This document shows, piece by piece, positions 23,036-32,893 of a stretch of DNA of 64,000 nucleotides. The notes beneath the pieces are model-generated. The model saw nothing but the letters and a program-made list of their open reading frames with translations, did not search any database and had not been told where the DNA came from. The DNA lies in the NCBI RefSeq assembly GCF_033115175.1, contig NC_084834.1, forward strand, positions 93,825,808 to 93,889,807, written 5' to 3'. This DNA comes from Lepus europaeus (Eukaryota; Chordata; Mammalia; Lagomorpha; Leporidae). A program made the translations under genes and the position numbers. Each line of letters starts with the position of its first letter. Position 1 is the first letter of the stretch.

Positions 23036-23839
23036 TGTTATCCATGCCTTTGCTGTCATGTAACTCCACATCCTAGGGGAATTCTCAGATTTTAAAGAGG
23101 GTTCAGCTACTGCCAACAGAAAAATAGCCTGGTTATTCAACAGACCTGAGGGTAATTGTAGTCCTATCTGGTTTCTATCATTGGATTTTTTCCCTAGCTA
23201 ATTCTTGGTTCACATAGAAGTGTTAGCACTGCCTCGAAAAGTCTTCCTTAAAACTGTCAGAGCTTGTGCTCCAATTACCTGCTCATGTTTTGGAGGATTA
23301 CTTATCTTGCTTCTGCTTCTCACCTGGGCAAAGTTCCCATCACAGTCCTCACCCTGTAAGCAAGGAAGAATAATATGTTTCTGGGATTCAAGAGAGGAAA
23401 AACACTAACATAGTTGGTACAAGCCAGAATACAAATATTTCATGTTGAGAGGAACACAAGAAGCCAGCTGGGAAAACACTGCGATTTACAGATTAGGATC
23501 AGCCCAAAACTCATCTCTGCCTTTGAGGTAAAAGGCAGTATTTTTAAGTCATTGGCATTTAAAACACATCTTAATATTCTGGAAAGATAGAAACCCTTTG
23601 AGTATTTGTCACATTATATGGGAGCTTTTCCTAGAAAAGCACAATCACATGTACTTGGAATACAGTCTTAGGGGTCCATTATGGGGTAGCCCTTGAATCC
23701 CATGTGAAATATTCCTTACTGAGGGCATGTCACATCTAAGGATGCTACATCCCACGTGATGAACATCCTAAGCCCAGTTGAAGTTGTGTTAAGGCCTGCT
23801 TTCTAATTCCTTTATTATTAGAAGTGATCTATATTGGCC
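23036..23839. other. Unassigned stretch
   Basis: No recognisable repeat or exon. Confidence 0.5.
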
Positions 23840-24120
23840 TGTTATAAAAAAGTAACATATGATCGTTGTAAACATTTAAAAGAAAACAATTCAGGAATGC
23901 AATGTTTTCTGTCACTGTAATCCTCAGAGAAACAGTAATAGTATAAATATCTCCATATGTATTTATAGATGTGTGCTTTTATACAAAAATCACATCATAC
24001 TGTATAACAACTTGATATTACATTAGACAATACATATATGGGTGGGCCATCGTTTAATGATTCTATTATGGACATTTGTTTTCAGTTTTATGACTACCAA
24101 CATACAGCACAAAATCCTTG
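23840..24120 (-). mobile_element. Possible ancient L1 3' fragment, minus strand
   Basis: 'gtgggccatcgtttaatgat', 'tatggacatttgttttcagt' and 'caacatacagc' resemble the reversed 3' end of old L1 elements. Low-identity match by eye. Confidence 0.4.
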
Positions 24121-24123
24121 ATT

Positions 24124-24450
24124 GGGGCATGTGTTCATCATGGTGGTTAGACGGCTGCTAGGGACACCCACATCCCACATTGGAGTGCCTGGTTTGCCTC
24201 CAGACTCCTTTGCTTCTGATCCAGTTTCCTGCTAATGTTCACCCTTGGGAGAGGCACCAAGTGATGGCTCAACTAGTTGGGTCCCTGTCACCTACACGGG
24301 AGACCTGCACTGAGTTTCCAGACTCCTGGCTTTGGCCTTACACACCTCTGGATTTTTGCAGGCATTTGGGAGGTGAACCAGTGGATTAAAGTTCTCACTT
24401 TGTGCTTCTAGCTCTCTTTCGAATAAAATGAAAATAAAACAAAATTTTTA
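24124..24450 (+). mobile_element. CSINE-related SINE, plus strand
   Basis: atgtgttcatcatggtggtt head, ccagtttcctgctaatgttc, tacacgggagacctgcact, gtgaaccagtggattaaag, tcgaataaaatgaaaataa tail. Confidence 0.87.
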
Positions 24451-24587
24451 AATAAAAATATCTTTTATATCTTTGATTATATCTATAATGTATCTATAAG
24501 ATAAGTTTCTAAAGTAGAATAAATTAAAGGATATAAACTTTATATATTGTGACATTGAAGTTGCACTCTCAAATGAAATACAGTTTC

Positions 24588-24626
24588 TGGGGTGGGTGTT
24601 TGGCCTCACTATTAAGACACCAGTAT
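24588..24626 (+). mobile_element. SINE head, 5' part, split by a CSINE
   Basis: gtgggtgtttggcctcacta, then gacaccagtat. The sequence continues after the inserted SINE at 24,938-24,975 (cactagtatcagaatgcctg). The body is truncated. Confidence 0.7.
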
Positions 24627-24937
24627 GAGGAAAAGCACTGTGGCACAGTTGGTTAAGCCACTGCCTGCAGCATCAGCATCCTATTTGGGTGCCGGTTTGA
24701 GTCCCAGCTGCTCCACTTCCAATCCAGCTCCCTGTTAATGTGCCTGGGAAAGCAGTGAAACATGGTCCAAGTCCTTGGGCCCCTGTACCATGTGGGAGAT
24801 CTAGAAGAAGCTCCTGGCTTCCAACTGGCCTAGCTCCTGCCATTGGGGCCAGCTGGGGAGTGAACTAGCAGATGGAAGATGTCTCTGTCTCTCCCTCTCT
24901 CTGTAACTCTTTCAAATAAATAAATAATTTTTTAAAA
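24627..24937 (+). mobile_element. CSINE nested in a SINE fragment, plus strand
   Basis: Head gcactgtggcacagttggtt, full body, (aaat)n tail. Target-site duplication aagacaccagtat at 24,614-24,626, repeated with one change at 24,938-24,950. Confidence 0.92.
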
Positions 24938-24975
24938 AAGACACTAGTATCAGAATGCCTGGGTTCATTTGCATT

Positions 24976-25700
24976 ATTGAAATATTGCTATCGACCTATG
25001 GTAATTTCTCTTCATTTTGACAATTATTCTTATTAATTTTGGCATATCATAGCATTTGCAATGTAGTTCTGTGTTCTATTTAATTTTGATTTTACTGTAC
25101 ATCCAATAGATTAACCTGTAGATTTCCCTTTTGTATACTCTTTATCAGGGTTTATTTTAAAGCCAGATTTTCAGCTCATTCAAAACAGAGGGATTACTGG
25201 TTAAAAAAAAGAAAAGAAAAAGCCTTGAGGGCAACCACCTGTAACAGCCTAAAAAAAAAAAAAAACAAAAAGCCTCACCACACCGTGGTTTCTCTGCTTC
25301 TGTGATAATCACCACACTGCATACTGCACCATCTTTCTGAGGTGAATTCACAAGCAAGTTTTATAGACACTGCTTTTCTTTCCAGTCAATAAACGAATTT
25401 TCTTTCATTGGCAACCCACAGCAGTTGTTCACCGAAAGTCTGTGTTCTTCTAAATTTGCCTCTCCCTCTCTGTCTTACCTCCATGATACGTGAACCAGGG
25501 CACCTGAAAATAGGGGGAGGACTCCCGTCGGTTGCTTCTGTCTCCACTCCAACTGGGCCAATCTTCTCATTGTTACTCAATTTACCACTCATTCCTCCTG
25601 GTGGTCATTAATTTCATATTGTTTTCCTCAACTGTCTGTCCTCACGTTTGCTTCATTCACTCCGCTACTTACCTTTCAAATTCCAGTTTAAATATCCCTC
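24976..25700. other. Unassigned stretch
   Basis: No recognisable repeat. Two A-runs lie at 25,203-25,268. The frames at 25,386-25,611 overlap on opposite strands and lack family resemblance. Confidence 0.45.
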
Positions 25701-25707
25701 CTCCATA

Positions 25708-25797
25708 ATCTGACTCAAACCCAGGCACGCTGATTCTGCTATGGGAGGTGAGCATCCCAAGCAGAATCTTAACTGGTACACTTAACACCTGGCCTTC
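25708..25797 (-). mobile_element. CSINE head fragment, minus strand
   Basis: ctcaaacccaggcacgctga, tgctatgggaggtgagcatc and a head-like ttaacacctggcctt. Small and diverged. Confidence 0.6.
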
Positions 25798-25799
25798 TA

Positions 25800-26065
25800 T
25801 AACTTGACCAGTGCAGGTCATTCTACATACCAGGCTCCCTTTTATTTGCTGCTGTATTCAAATTAGGCAGCACATCTTCATTTAATTGCTTCCTAATTGT
25901 TTCAAGTTTTCTTTCCTAAGCTCCCATGGTCAATTCCTTGAGGGCAGGGACCTTATCTTGAAATTCTGCCGTGCATTTTCCATTGTGTTTAGCATGGCAA
26001 GTAATCAAATTCAATGCATACTTGCAATGCATATTTGAAGACATCCATCACAGGCATTCATTTAG
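25800..26065 (+). repeat. L2 LINE 3' end, plus strand
   Basis: 'ttccttgagggcagggacct' followed by 'tcttgaaattctgccgtgc' and 'gtttagcatggcaagtaatc' follows the L2 3' end order. Confidence 0.7.
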
Positions 26066-26639
26066 TAAATGAGATAATGAAAATCCAGGTGCTGGCCAAA
26101 GGTAAATCATTACTGTTAATTCTCTCATTCATCATCATACATAGACAGCAGCCACAGAGGCCAGAGAACGTAGGATTGTAGCTTTGACTTTCTTGGGGAA
26201 GCCTGATAAACCTCAGATCATCTCATTTTGGAGCCAGCCATGAAATTCAGATTCACCTAGGGCTCAACATCAGGGGTCCCAGACTAAGTCCACCCCCAGG
26301 TCTCCTTCCCAGAGTGGTCAGCTTGACCTCTGAGAGGAAACCAAAACTTTCAAAAATCATATTGCAAGCACTATTTGCTCCTGAATTCGGCAAGACCCCC
26401 TTATAAATGGATGGAACTCAGCTCTCGTAGTTTGCAGGACAGGAAGAACTACCAAGATACAACCTTCGCCAACTTAAGGAGTGTAAAGAAAACTGGAGGT
26501 TATTTTACTGATTGTTATATCGAAGACTTAGATTTTTTAAACTCTAGCTTTTCCCTCTAGTTTCACAGGGAAAAAGAACAAGATAAGTATTTACATACTT
26601 CTTCCAAAACTTTGGGTTTCCCCGAGGGCATCTGGGGTA
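26066..26639. other. Upstream flank of the CpG island
   Basis: No SINE was seen. The 61-codon frame at 26,375-26,560 has no family resemblance. Confidence 0.5.
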
Positions 26640-27074
26640 TTGCTGCCGCCACACCTTTGAAGTGCCCGGGTGGGCAAACTCGCCGAGCTGTTTTCGCTGA
26701 CCGCGCCATTTTTTAAGTTGCTGTCTTGTCCGCAGGGAGCTGGCCCGGCCCTGCGCTCTCTCCCTCTCTCTCTCCCCCCTTTCTCTTCACCCTTTCAAAG
26801 CCCGGTGAGAACGTGGACACTCGGCTGAGAGACCCGGGAAGGCAAGGGGGGAGGGGTTTAAGACTGACAGGGGACGAGCGTGCAGTTAGCATTTTTTTCT
26901 CTCTCCCTCTCACTCCTCAGGGCCAGAAAGTGCTGTTTTTCAAGTCGGAAGTGCGGGGGCCGTCGGCCCACCACAGGAGTCCACAGGGCCAGGGCTAGGA
27001 ACTCGGCGGCTCGGCCATTAACCTGAACGACTGACGAGTCAGAGGAACGCGAACAAGCCAGGCCCAAGGCACCG

Positions 27075-27088
27075 GTTGTCATGGAAAC
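27075..27088 (+). promoter_or_regulatory. RFX-type X-box
   Basis: gttgtcatggaaac is a near-palindrome of two RFX half-sites with a 2-bp centre. It lies about 50 bp upstream of the first GC box. RFX X-boxes close to start sites are typical of cilium-related genes, but not exclusive to them. Confidence 0.65.
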
Positions 27089-27126
27089 CGGGGCGCTGGT
27101 CTCCCCGGCGACCTCGTCCCTAAGGA

Positions 27127-27136
27127 GGGGGCGGGG
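27127..27136 (+). promoter_or_regulatory. GC box (SP/KLF site)
   Basis: ggggcggggc, a canonical GC-box core in the island. Confidence 0.75.
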
Positions 27137-27152
27137 CTGGAAGCCGGGCGGG

Positions 27153-27157
27153 CCAAT
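27153..27157 (+). promoter_or_regulatory. CCAAT box (NF-Y-like)
   Basis: gggccaatgagg gives a CCAAT core in a favourable context, 75 bp upstream of the second GC box. Confidence 0.65.
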
Positions 27158-27231
27158 GAGGTCGAGGAGGGAGCAGGGTCGAAGATCCGCGATCCTCCCG
27201 GAGCCCGGAAAGGGTTGAGTGACAGGGCCGG

Positions 27232-27242
27232 GGGGCGGGGCC
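27232..27242 (+). promoter_or_regulatory. GC box (SP/KLF site)
   Basis: ggggcggggcc core. The likely start of transcription is shortly downstream, at roughly 27,250-27,320, by inference. Confidence 0.7.
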
Positions 27243-27312
27243 GGCGCGGGCGCCCGAGGTGGAGCCCGAGTGGGGAGAGAAGCTCCGCCGGCCGCGCGGC
27301 GGCTGACACACC

Positions 27313-27408
27313 ATGATTACGGCCCCCAGAGACCGTAGGGCTGGTGCGCAGCACTCCCAGGCTCCCGGTTCCGCCTCAGCCGCGCTCGGAGTCTGCTGCA
27401 GGCGTTGA
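27313..27408 (+). other. Upstream ORF 1 in probable exon 1
   Basis: ATG at 27,313, stop TGA at 27,406-27,408; 31 codons. Start context caccatga is reasonable. If transcription begins upstream of it, it could limit translation downstream. No resemblance to a known peptide is claimed. Confidence 0.4.
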
Positions 27409-27563
27409 GGAGCTCGCGCCGGAGAGTTTGGGCGAAAGCCCTCCGAGGGGTTTCGAGCAGCCGGAGGGCGCCGAGGGGGCGCGAGCGCTCCGGGGTCGAG
27501 CCGTAGGAGTCTGGGGTCGGCGCCGGAGGGGGCTGTTTCCGAGGCGTGGAGGAGGAGGAGGAG

Positions 27564-27731
27564 ATGCTGCTGCTCTTCTCTCCCTCCCCAGGCTCCCGCA
27601 GCAGCTCCAGCAGCCCACGCCCGAAGCCGCTCGGCGGAGAAGAGGTGGTGGCTCTCGGCGCCCGCGGCGGCTGCCGGCGGCCCGCCCCGACGCCGCGTCC
27701 CCGCAGCCCTCGCCCCGCGCCGCAGTGGTAG
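27564..27731 (+). other. Upstream ORF 2 in probable exon 1
   Basis: ATG at 27,564 in gagatgctg, stop TAG 22 bases before the donor; 55 codons, rich in Ser, Pro and Arg. The Leu-rich start could mimic a short signal sequence, but the peptide is mostly a product of GC-rich composition. Confidence 0.4.
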
Positions 27732-28290
27732 GACCGGGTCTCCGGACGAGCCGGTAAGGACGCCCCGCGCGCTGCCTCTCGTGGTCGGCTCTCGGCTCGG
27801 GCTCCGGCCCCTGACCCCCAGCCCTCGTGCCCTGGTGGAGGGAACTCTTCTCGGGTGGGTGGGTGTGGGGTCAGGTGGGGGTGGGGAAGGACGAGGTGGG
27901 CGCCGGTGGAGGCAGATCCGCCTCCGCCAGGTCCTCGGAGGGGTCGGAGAGAGGCAGTGACAGTGCCCGGTCCTGCTCACGCGGCTCTGCGCTGTGCGTG
28001 CTGGAGGGCAGGGCTCCCGGAGTCTGTTTCTAATTTCTGTAAATGATTGTGGGGATGGTGTGGTTAGAGGCCGCCCGGAAGAATGTGTCTGTGTAAGGGC
28101 TCGGCGAGGAGGGGGTGGGGTGGCGGGGAAGGGGCAGGCGGAGACCCCGCCCGATGCGGGCGCTTTTGTGGCTTTTCTTCTCCGGGCTCAAGTTTACGTC
28201 CTGCCCCCCTCCTGCCGTTTGCTCGGTGCGGGGTTACTATAAGCGCGTGAAGCTGGAACGCTACCCTTCCACCGCAGTCGAGAGAATTCC

Positions 28291-29252
28291 TCCGAGGCGT
28301 AGTTAATGCTGGGGGGAGGGAGGATGGGGAGGAACAGTATCGCCACAGGAGATTTACTGCGAGCCAGTTTTCATTGGCCTTCCATGATTGACACCTCCAC
28401 ACACTTCCAGCTAATCTCTTCCACAGCCTTGTGTCATTTTCGTTTAATTGCATCTTTGAAACAACAAACGCGGTGACTTCATAGGGAGCTTGCCTGGAGC
28501 TGAGTTTACCTCTCAGAAAATGGGGCAATCGGGTTTGCTTTCAAGGCGGCACCCAAACAAAATGTAGGCCACCGGATCTGTGGGATGAAGAGCACTGCTA
28601 ACTAATGAACAAGATGTAAAATGTATATCTAGAGTGCTTATGAGAGGGTGGGGAGAGAGGAAGAGTCGGTGGATTATGAAACAAGTGCTGAGACTTTCCC
28701 AAATTCTTGAGGGCTGGGTTGGCAGGGTCAAGGTGAAAACTTAGCTGATGCTTGTTGGCTGCTTGCTGTAGTACTTGATGATACAAATTATTTCTAATTT
28801 TAATATCAACTTACTGATTCCGTAAGTTATTACAGAGGTGCATTGACTACTTTAGCCTTCCATCCTACATTTACGATTTTTTCATAACATTGTGTGTTCT
28901 ACCTTTGATGTTGGAGGCTTTGGAGGAGTATGTGGGAAGACAGTAAGATGAAAGCTGGAATAAAAGATTAAAAATAGGGTTAGTTATTTAAAAAAGACTA
29001 TTTTTATAATATGTTACTTTGACAAGAAGAGACTTATGACTTTCTTTACCATTTTTTAAGTTTATCAGATTTATGTTTATCACGAAAATTTTTGCTTGCT
29101 TGTAAAACCCACCTATTTGGAGGTCGATTATTAGTATGCAAGAATGTAAACGGCTTTTCATGTCACAGGTAACATGTATACAACGCATGCCATTAAAATC
29201 AGCATGAATTTAAAGGACAGATTTTAATACTATACAGTTGTAAAACTTTCTT
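28291..29252. other. Start of probable first intron, unassigned
   Basis: SINE-free, falling GC content, no exon called. Confidence 0.5.
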
Positions 29253-29262
29253 TGAGAGTTGC

Positions 29263-29803
29263 TCATTTTTTTTAAAGATTTATTTATTTATTTGAAAGAG
29301 TTCTTCCATCTGATCGTTCACTCCCCAATTGGCCACAACGGCCGGAGCTATGCCGATCCGAAGCCAGGAGCTTCTTCCTGGTCTCCCACGCAGGTGCAGG
29401 GGCCCAAGGACATGAGCCATCTTGTACTGCTTTCCCAGGCCATAGCAGAGAGCTAGATCGGAAGTGGAACAGCCAGCTCTCAAACCGGCGTCCACATGGG
29501 ATGCTGGCACTTCAGGCCAGAGCGTTTACCTGCTGTGCCACAGCGCCGGCCCCAACTCATTATTTTTTAAGATTTATGTACTTATTTGAAAGAGAGATCT
29601 TTCATCTGCTGGTTCACCTCTTAAATGGCTATAAAAGCCAGGGCTGGGCCAGGCTGAAGTGGGAGCCAGGCACTTCTTCAGGGTCTCCTATGTGGGTGCA
29701 GGGACCCAAGTATTTGCGGCACCCTCCATGGCTTTCCCAGGCGCATTGGAGAAGCAGCTGGGACTCACACCAGTGCTCATATGCGATGCCAGTACCAGCC
29801 CCC
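29263..29803 (-). mobile_element. CSINE, minus strand, hosting another CSINE in its tail
   Basis: Outer element: body 29,562-29,803 (ccatctgctggttcacctc through ccagtaccagccccc). Target-site duplication tgagagttgc at 29,253-29,262 and 29,804-29,813. A second CSINE entered its T-rich end. Confidence 0.87.
29270..29553 (-). mobile_element. CSINE nested in a SINE tail, minus strand
   Basis: aagatttatttatttatttg tail, full body, head gccacagcgccggcccc. Short ctcatt repeats flank it (about 29,262 and 29,556), fitting insertion into the tail of the outer SINE. Confidence 0.9.
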
Positions 29804-29813
29804 TGAGAGTTGC

Positions 29814-30510
29814 CCCTTAAATGCAAGATGTGAATGTGAGAATTCGCTAATAGCTGTTTTGGGGTAGAAGATGGGTATTTATCTTGAAATGAATGGAATT
29901 TCTGTATTCTTTGCTTGTTAAGAAACATGTCTTACTTTGTTCCATCTCCGACAGGTTAAGGAAGGCAAGCAGAAAGAAGCTATAAAGCTTCTCTATCAAC
30001 TGAGTGAATATTTTTCCAGTTCATCTCCTCTCACTCCTCCTCCCTCTTCCTCTGCTCCTCCTCCACACTTCCTCCTCTTTTCTTTCTTTCTTCTTCTTCT
30101 TCCAGTGCATAATTTTGAAATAAAGTAAAAACATTTTTATGGTATAATTGAATTATACTTAAGACCACTTGACATGGAGAAGAAACCACAATCCTACTGT
30201 AGGCCAGCACATTCAGAAATGACTCCTGTTGATGTGTTCTTATTTTGGAAAACGTCTGTGCTGTTCATTACAATAGTGAGTTGAAAATATTCTGTCAGGC
30301 CTCTGATGTAACCAAATATGACTCATATGAATTAATGTCACTTCACAAGGAAGGGACCTGAGAAGAGAGAAAAGATATTGAAACTAGCATAGAATAATCA
30401 GTGCTGGTGGGAAGGGTGAGGATCTGGATTTCCCATTTTTTTTTTCTTAAAACTATTCTTTCTTAATTTGAATATTAAGATGAGTTGAACAATGCAAGAG
30501 CTAGATTTTA
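29814..30510. other. Unassigned stretch with pyrimidine-rich tract
   Basis: A C/T-rich tract at 30,024-30,106. An AG at 29,955 precedes a short open stretch (29,937-30,128) with only a weak donor nearby; not called as an exon. Confidence 0.45.
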
Positions 30511-30521
30511 AAAAGATAACT

Positions 30522-30816
30522 TTTTTTTTTTTTGTTTAAGATTTATTTATTTGAAAGGCAGAGCTCCAGAGAGGCAGAGGAAGAGAGATCTTCCATCCAC
30601 TGGTTCACTCTGTAGATGGCCACAACGGCCAGAGCTTCTTCCGGGTCTCCCACGTGGATGCAGGGGCCCAAGGACTTGGGGCATCTTCTGCTGCTTTCCC
30701 AGGCCATAGCAGAGAGCTGGATCAGAAGTGGAGCAGCCGGGACTTGAACCGGCACCCATATGGGATACCAGCACCACAGGTGGCAGCTTCACCTGCTATG
30801 CCACAGCGCCAACCCT
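30522..30816 (-). mobile_element. CSINE, minus strand
   Basis: Full-length. Target-site duplication aaaagataactt/aaaagataactc at 30,511 and 30,817. Head ccacagcgccaaccc. Confidence 0.93.
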
Positions 30817-30830
30817 AAAAGATAACTCTT

Positions 30831-31030
30831 AATGAGTAAGTCAGTACTGTACTTTTAATGGCCTAAATTAAAGTTATAAGTTCCATACTCACTGTAAATT
30901 TGTCACATCAAAACTGATCTGTAAACTGCTTTGGGGAGAGGAGTTCCAATAGCCTTTGAGTTTGGAGGCAAAATGAAAAAATCTTTAAGACCCTTTTTTT
31001 ATTCCCTTTTATTGTCAGGTCTTGTGAATA
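30831..31030. other. Short unassigned spacer
   Basis: No recognisable repeat. Confidence 0.5.
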
Positions 31031-31040
31031 AGCATACCAC

Positions 31041-31360
31041 TTTTTAAAAAGATTTATTTATTCATTTATTTGAAAGGCAGAGTTATAGAGAGGCAGAGAG
31101 AAAGAGAAGTCTTCCATCCGCTGGTTCACTCCCAAGATGGCCACAATGGCCAGAGCTGTGCTGATTTAAAGCTAGGCGCTAAGAGCTGCTTCGGGTCTCC
31201 CCTGCGGGTGAAGGGGCTCAAGAACTTAAGCCACCTTCAACTGCTTTCCCAGGCCATAACAGAGAGCTGAATCGGAAATGGAGCAGCTGGGACTCCAACC
31301 GGCATCCATATGGGGATGCTGGCACTGCAGGCAGCAGCTTTACTCGCTTGGCCGACCCCA
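31041..31360 (-). mobile_element. CSINE, minus strand
   Basis: Target-site duplication agcataccac/agcatactat at 31,031-31,040 and 31,361-31,370. Complete body; head cgcttggccgacccca. Confidence 0.93.
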
Positions 31361-31492
31361 AGCATACTATTTTATCTTGTTCAATCCAGACATTACTCTC
31401 TGACAAATGTGTCTAAATTCTAGAAGGCTTCTTTAAATTTACTTTTTTATATGTAAATAATTTTAAATGAATTTTTTAAAAAAATATTTCTG

Positions 31493-31817
31493 CCGGCGCT
31501 GTGGCTCACTAGGCTAATCCTCCACCTGTGGCGTCAGCACCGCAGGTTCTAGTCCCGGTTGGGGTGCCGGTTCTGTCCCTGTTGCTTCTCTTCCAGTCCA
31601 GCTTTCTGCTGTGGCCCGGTAAGGCAGTGGAGGATGGCCCAAGTGCTTGGGCCCTGCACCCTCATGGGAGACCAAGAGGAAGCACTTGGCTCCTGGCTTC
31701 GGATCGCGGCACAGCATGTCGGCTGCAGCGTGCCGGCCGTGGTGGCCATTTTGGGAGTGAACCAATGGAAAAAGGAAGACCTTTCTGTCTGTCTCTCGCT
31801 GTCTAACTCTGCCTGTC
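31493..31817 (+). mobile_element. CSINE, plus strand, in the tail of an older SINE
   Basis: tgccggcgctgtggctcact head, full body, aaaaaatatat tail. It lies directly against the T-rich end of a minus-strand SINE at 31,819. Confidence 0.93.
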
Positions 31818-31818
31818 A

Positions 31819-32096
31819 AAAAATATATATTTGCTTATTTGAAATGCAGACAGAGACTATCAGAAAGAGATTCTCCATCTACCAGCTCACTCCCCAAATG
31901 CCTGCAAGCTAGGACAAAGCCAGGAGCTCAGAACTCAATTTGTGTCTCCCACGTGGGTGGAAGAGAGCCAGGTACTCAAGCCATCACCTGCCACCTCCCA
32001 GGGTATGCATCAGCAAGAAACTAGAATTGAAACCACTCAGATACAGATCATGGCTTTCCCAAGCAGCATGCTAACACTGCACCAAACAGCTACCTA
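31819..32096 (-). mobile_element. Old CSINE, minus strand
   Basis: tttgcttatttgaaatgcag, ctcactccccaaatgcctgc, gtgggtggaagagagccag, head tgcaccaaacagctacc. Diverged. Confidence 0.85.
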
Positions 32097-32129
32097 CCGC
32101 TTAATAAATGACTTCTCATTTTCTTTCTA

Positions 32130-32275
32130 GCTTAGTGGTACTCAACTCTGGCTGTATCTTAGAATCACTTGCATCGCTTTTAATCTTTATGCCCAGGTTT
32201 CAACCAAGACCAGTTAAGCTAGAATCTTTGCAGGTGAGACTTAGGCATCAAGCTTTTAGAAATTCCTTAAAAAAT
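32130..32275 (+). mobile_element. MER5A-like hAT-Charlie fragment, plus strand
   Basis: tagtggtactcaactctggc, ttagaatcacttgcatcgct, caagaccagttaagctagaa and gtgagacttaggcatcaagc match the MER5A order. Non-autonomous DNA transposon; the open frame across it is meaningless. Confidence 0.8.
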
Positions 32276-32575
32276 TACAACAAGGAGCCAAGTTGGAAGC
32301 CAATGCTATAGACCCTACTAGAAGGTAAGTGTAGGAAAGTCGGTTCCCACATATGAAGTAGCATTTTTATGTTGTATTATTGTCCTTTCCTCTATGTAAA
32401 TCATAAGAATTAAAAAGAGACATGTCTCAGAAGCATCTTTGTATATGTCTATATGTAGGACTTTTTACTATTTGAATCAAAATTTAAAGTACCAGTGTTG
32501 CCCTCTAGTTCCCTGGAGCTCTATTGTCCTGTGTAGTATCCCTAGCCATATCTGACTCATTTGCTTGCCTTCTTC
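32276..32575. other. Unassigned spacer
   Basis: No recognisable repeat or exon. Confidence 0.5.
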
Positions 32576-32577
32576 CC

Positions 32578-32611
32578 CTTCCTTCCTTCCTTCTTTCCTT
32601 CCTTCCTCCCT
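32578..32611 (+). repeat. (CCTT)n microsatellite in a SINE tail
   Basis: ccttccttccttctttcctt array joining directly to a minus-strand SINE: the reversed, expanded A-rich tail. Confidence 0.9.
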
Positions 32612-32893
32612 CCTTTTCCTCCTTTGACAGAGGGAGAGAGAGAATCTTCTATCTCTTGGTCACTCTCCAAATGGCTACAACAGCCAAATCTGGGCAAGCT
32701 GAAGCCAGGATCCAAGAACTCCATCCAGGTCTCCCACATGGATTTCAGGGGCCCAGGTACATCTTCTGCCTTCCCAGGCACTTTAGCAGAGAGCTGAATC
32801 AGAAGTGGAGCAACCTGGACTTGAACTGGTTGCTCATGTAGGATGCCAGGTAGCAGGCAGCAGCCTAACCAACTATACCACCATGGCAGCTCC
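32612..32893 (-). mobile_element. CSINE, minus strand
   Basis: tttgacagagggagagagag, ccaaatggctacaacagcc, 'tttagcagagagctgaatca', head ctataccaccatggcagctc. Confidence 0.87.

Larger units (their letters stand above)
27280..27753 (+). other. Probable 5' untranslated first exon, partial gene
   Basis: Inferred exon 1 of an unidentified gene. The end is set by ccg|gtaagg, a strong donor at 27,753/27,754; the start is a guess downstream of the GC boxes. No frame has an ATG that stays open across the donor. The two ATG frames inside (27,313-27,408, 31 codons; 27,564-27,731, 55 codons) both stop before it, so they would be upstream ORFs. A frame open from 27,344 through the donor has no ATG. The exon is very GC-rich with a GGA-repeat at 27,548-27,563. 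The next exon was not located, so coding starts elsewhere, probably outside the window. Alternatives: a promoter-associated non-coding RNA, or a coding exon using a non-ATG start. Confidence 0.55.
26640..28290 (+). promoter_or_regulatory. CpG-island promoter of a probable plus-strand gene
   Basis: This is the only long GC-rich, CpG-dense stretch in the window and has no SINEs. It carries an RFX-type X-box (27,075), two GC boxes (27,127 and 27,232), a CCAAT box (27,153) and a cgcgccattttt motif at 26,702, and has no clear TATA box. A good splice donor follows at 27,754 on the plus strand, and the island extends past it, as usual at the 5' end of a broadly expressed gene. A divergent minus-strand transcript is possible but I found no convincing minus-strand donor. 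I do not recognise the gene. Confidence 0.85.

Noticed and set aside
26375..26560. 61-codon plus-strand open frame upstream of the island
   Set aside because: No homology recognised, no splice context, and it precedes the promoter elements.
27344..27757. 137-codon plus-strand frame through the splice donor
   Set aside because: It has no ATG (opens with GTG), low-complexity Arg/Pro/Gly composition, and runs into the intron. Kept only as evidence that exon 1 is probably untranslated.
27120..27980. 286-codon open frame on the minus strand across the CpG island
   Set aside because: Very GC-rich DNA rarely contains stop codons. The frame is Pro/Arg/Ala-rich, lies opposite the likely exon 1 and its promoter, and has no recognisable domain.
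29937..30128. Possible internal exon after an acceptor-like AG at 29,955
   Set aside because: The polypyrimidine tract is modest, the only nearby donor (gtgaat at about 30,016) is weak, and the frame turns into a CT-rich repeat. No family resemblance.
32108..32311. 67-codon open frame
   Set aside because: It covers a MER5A DNA transposon remnant.
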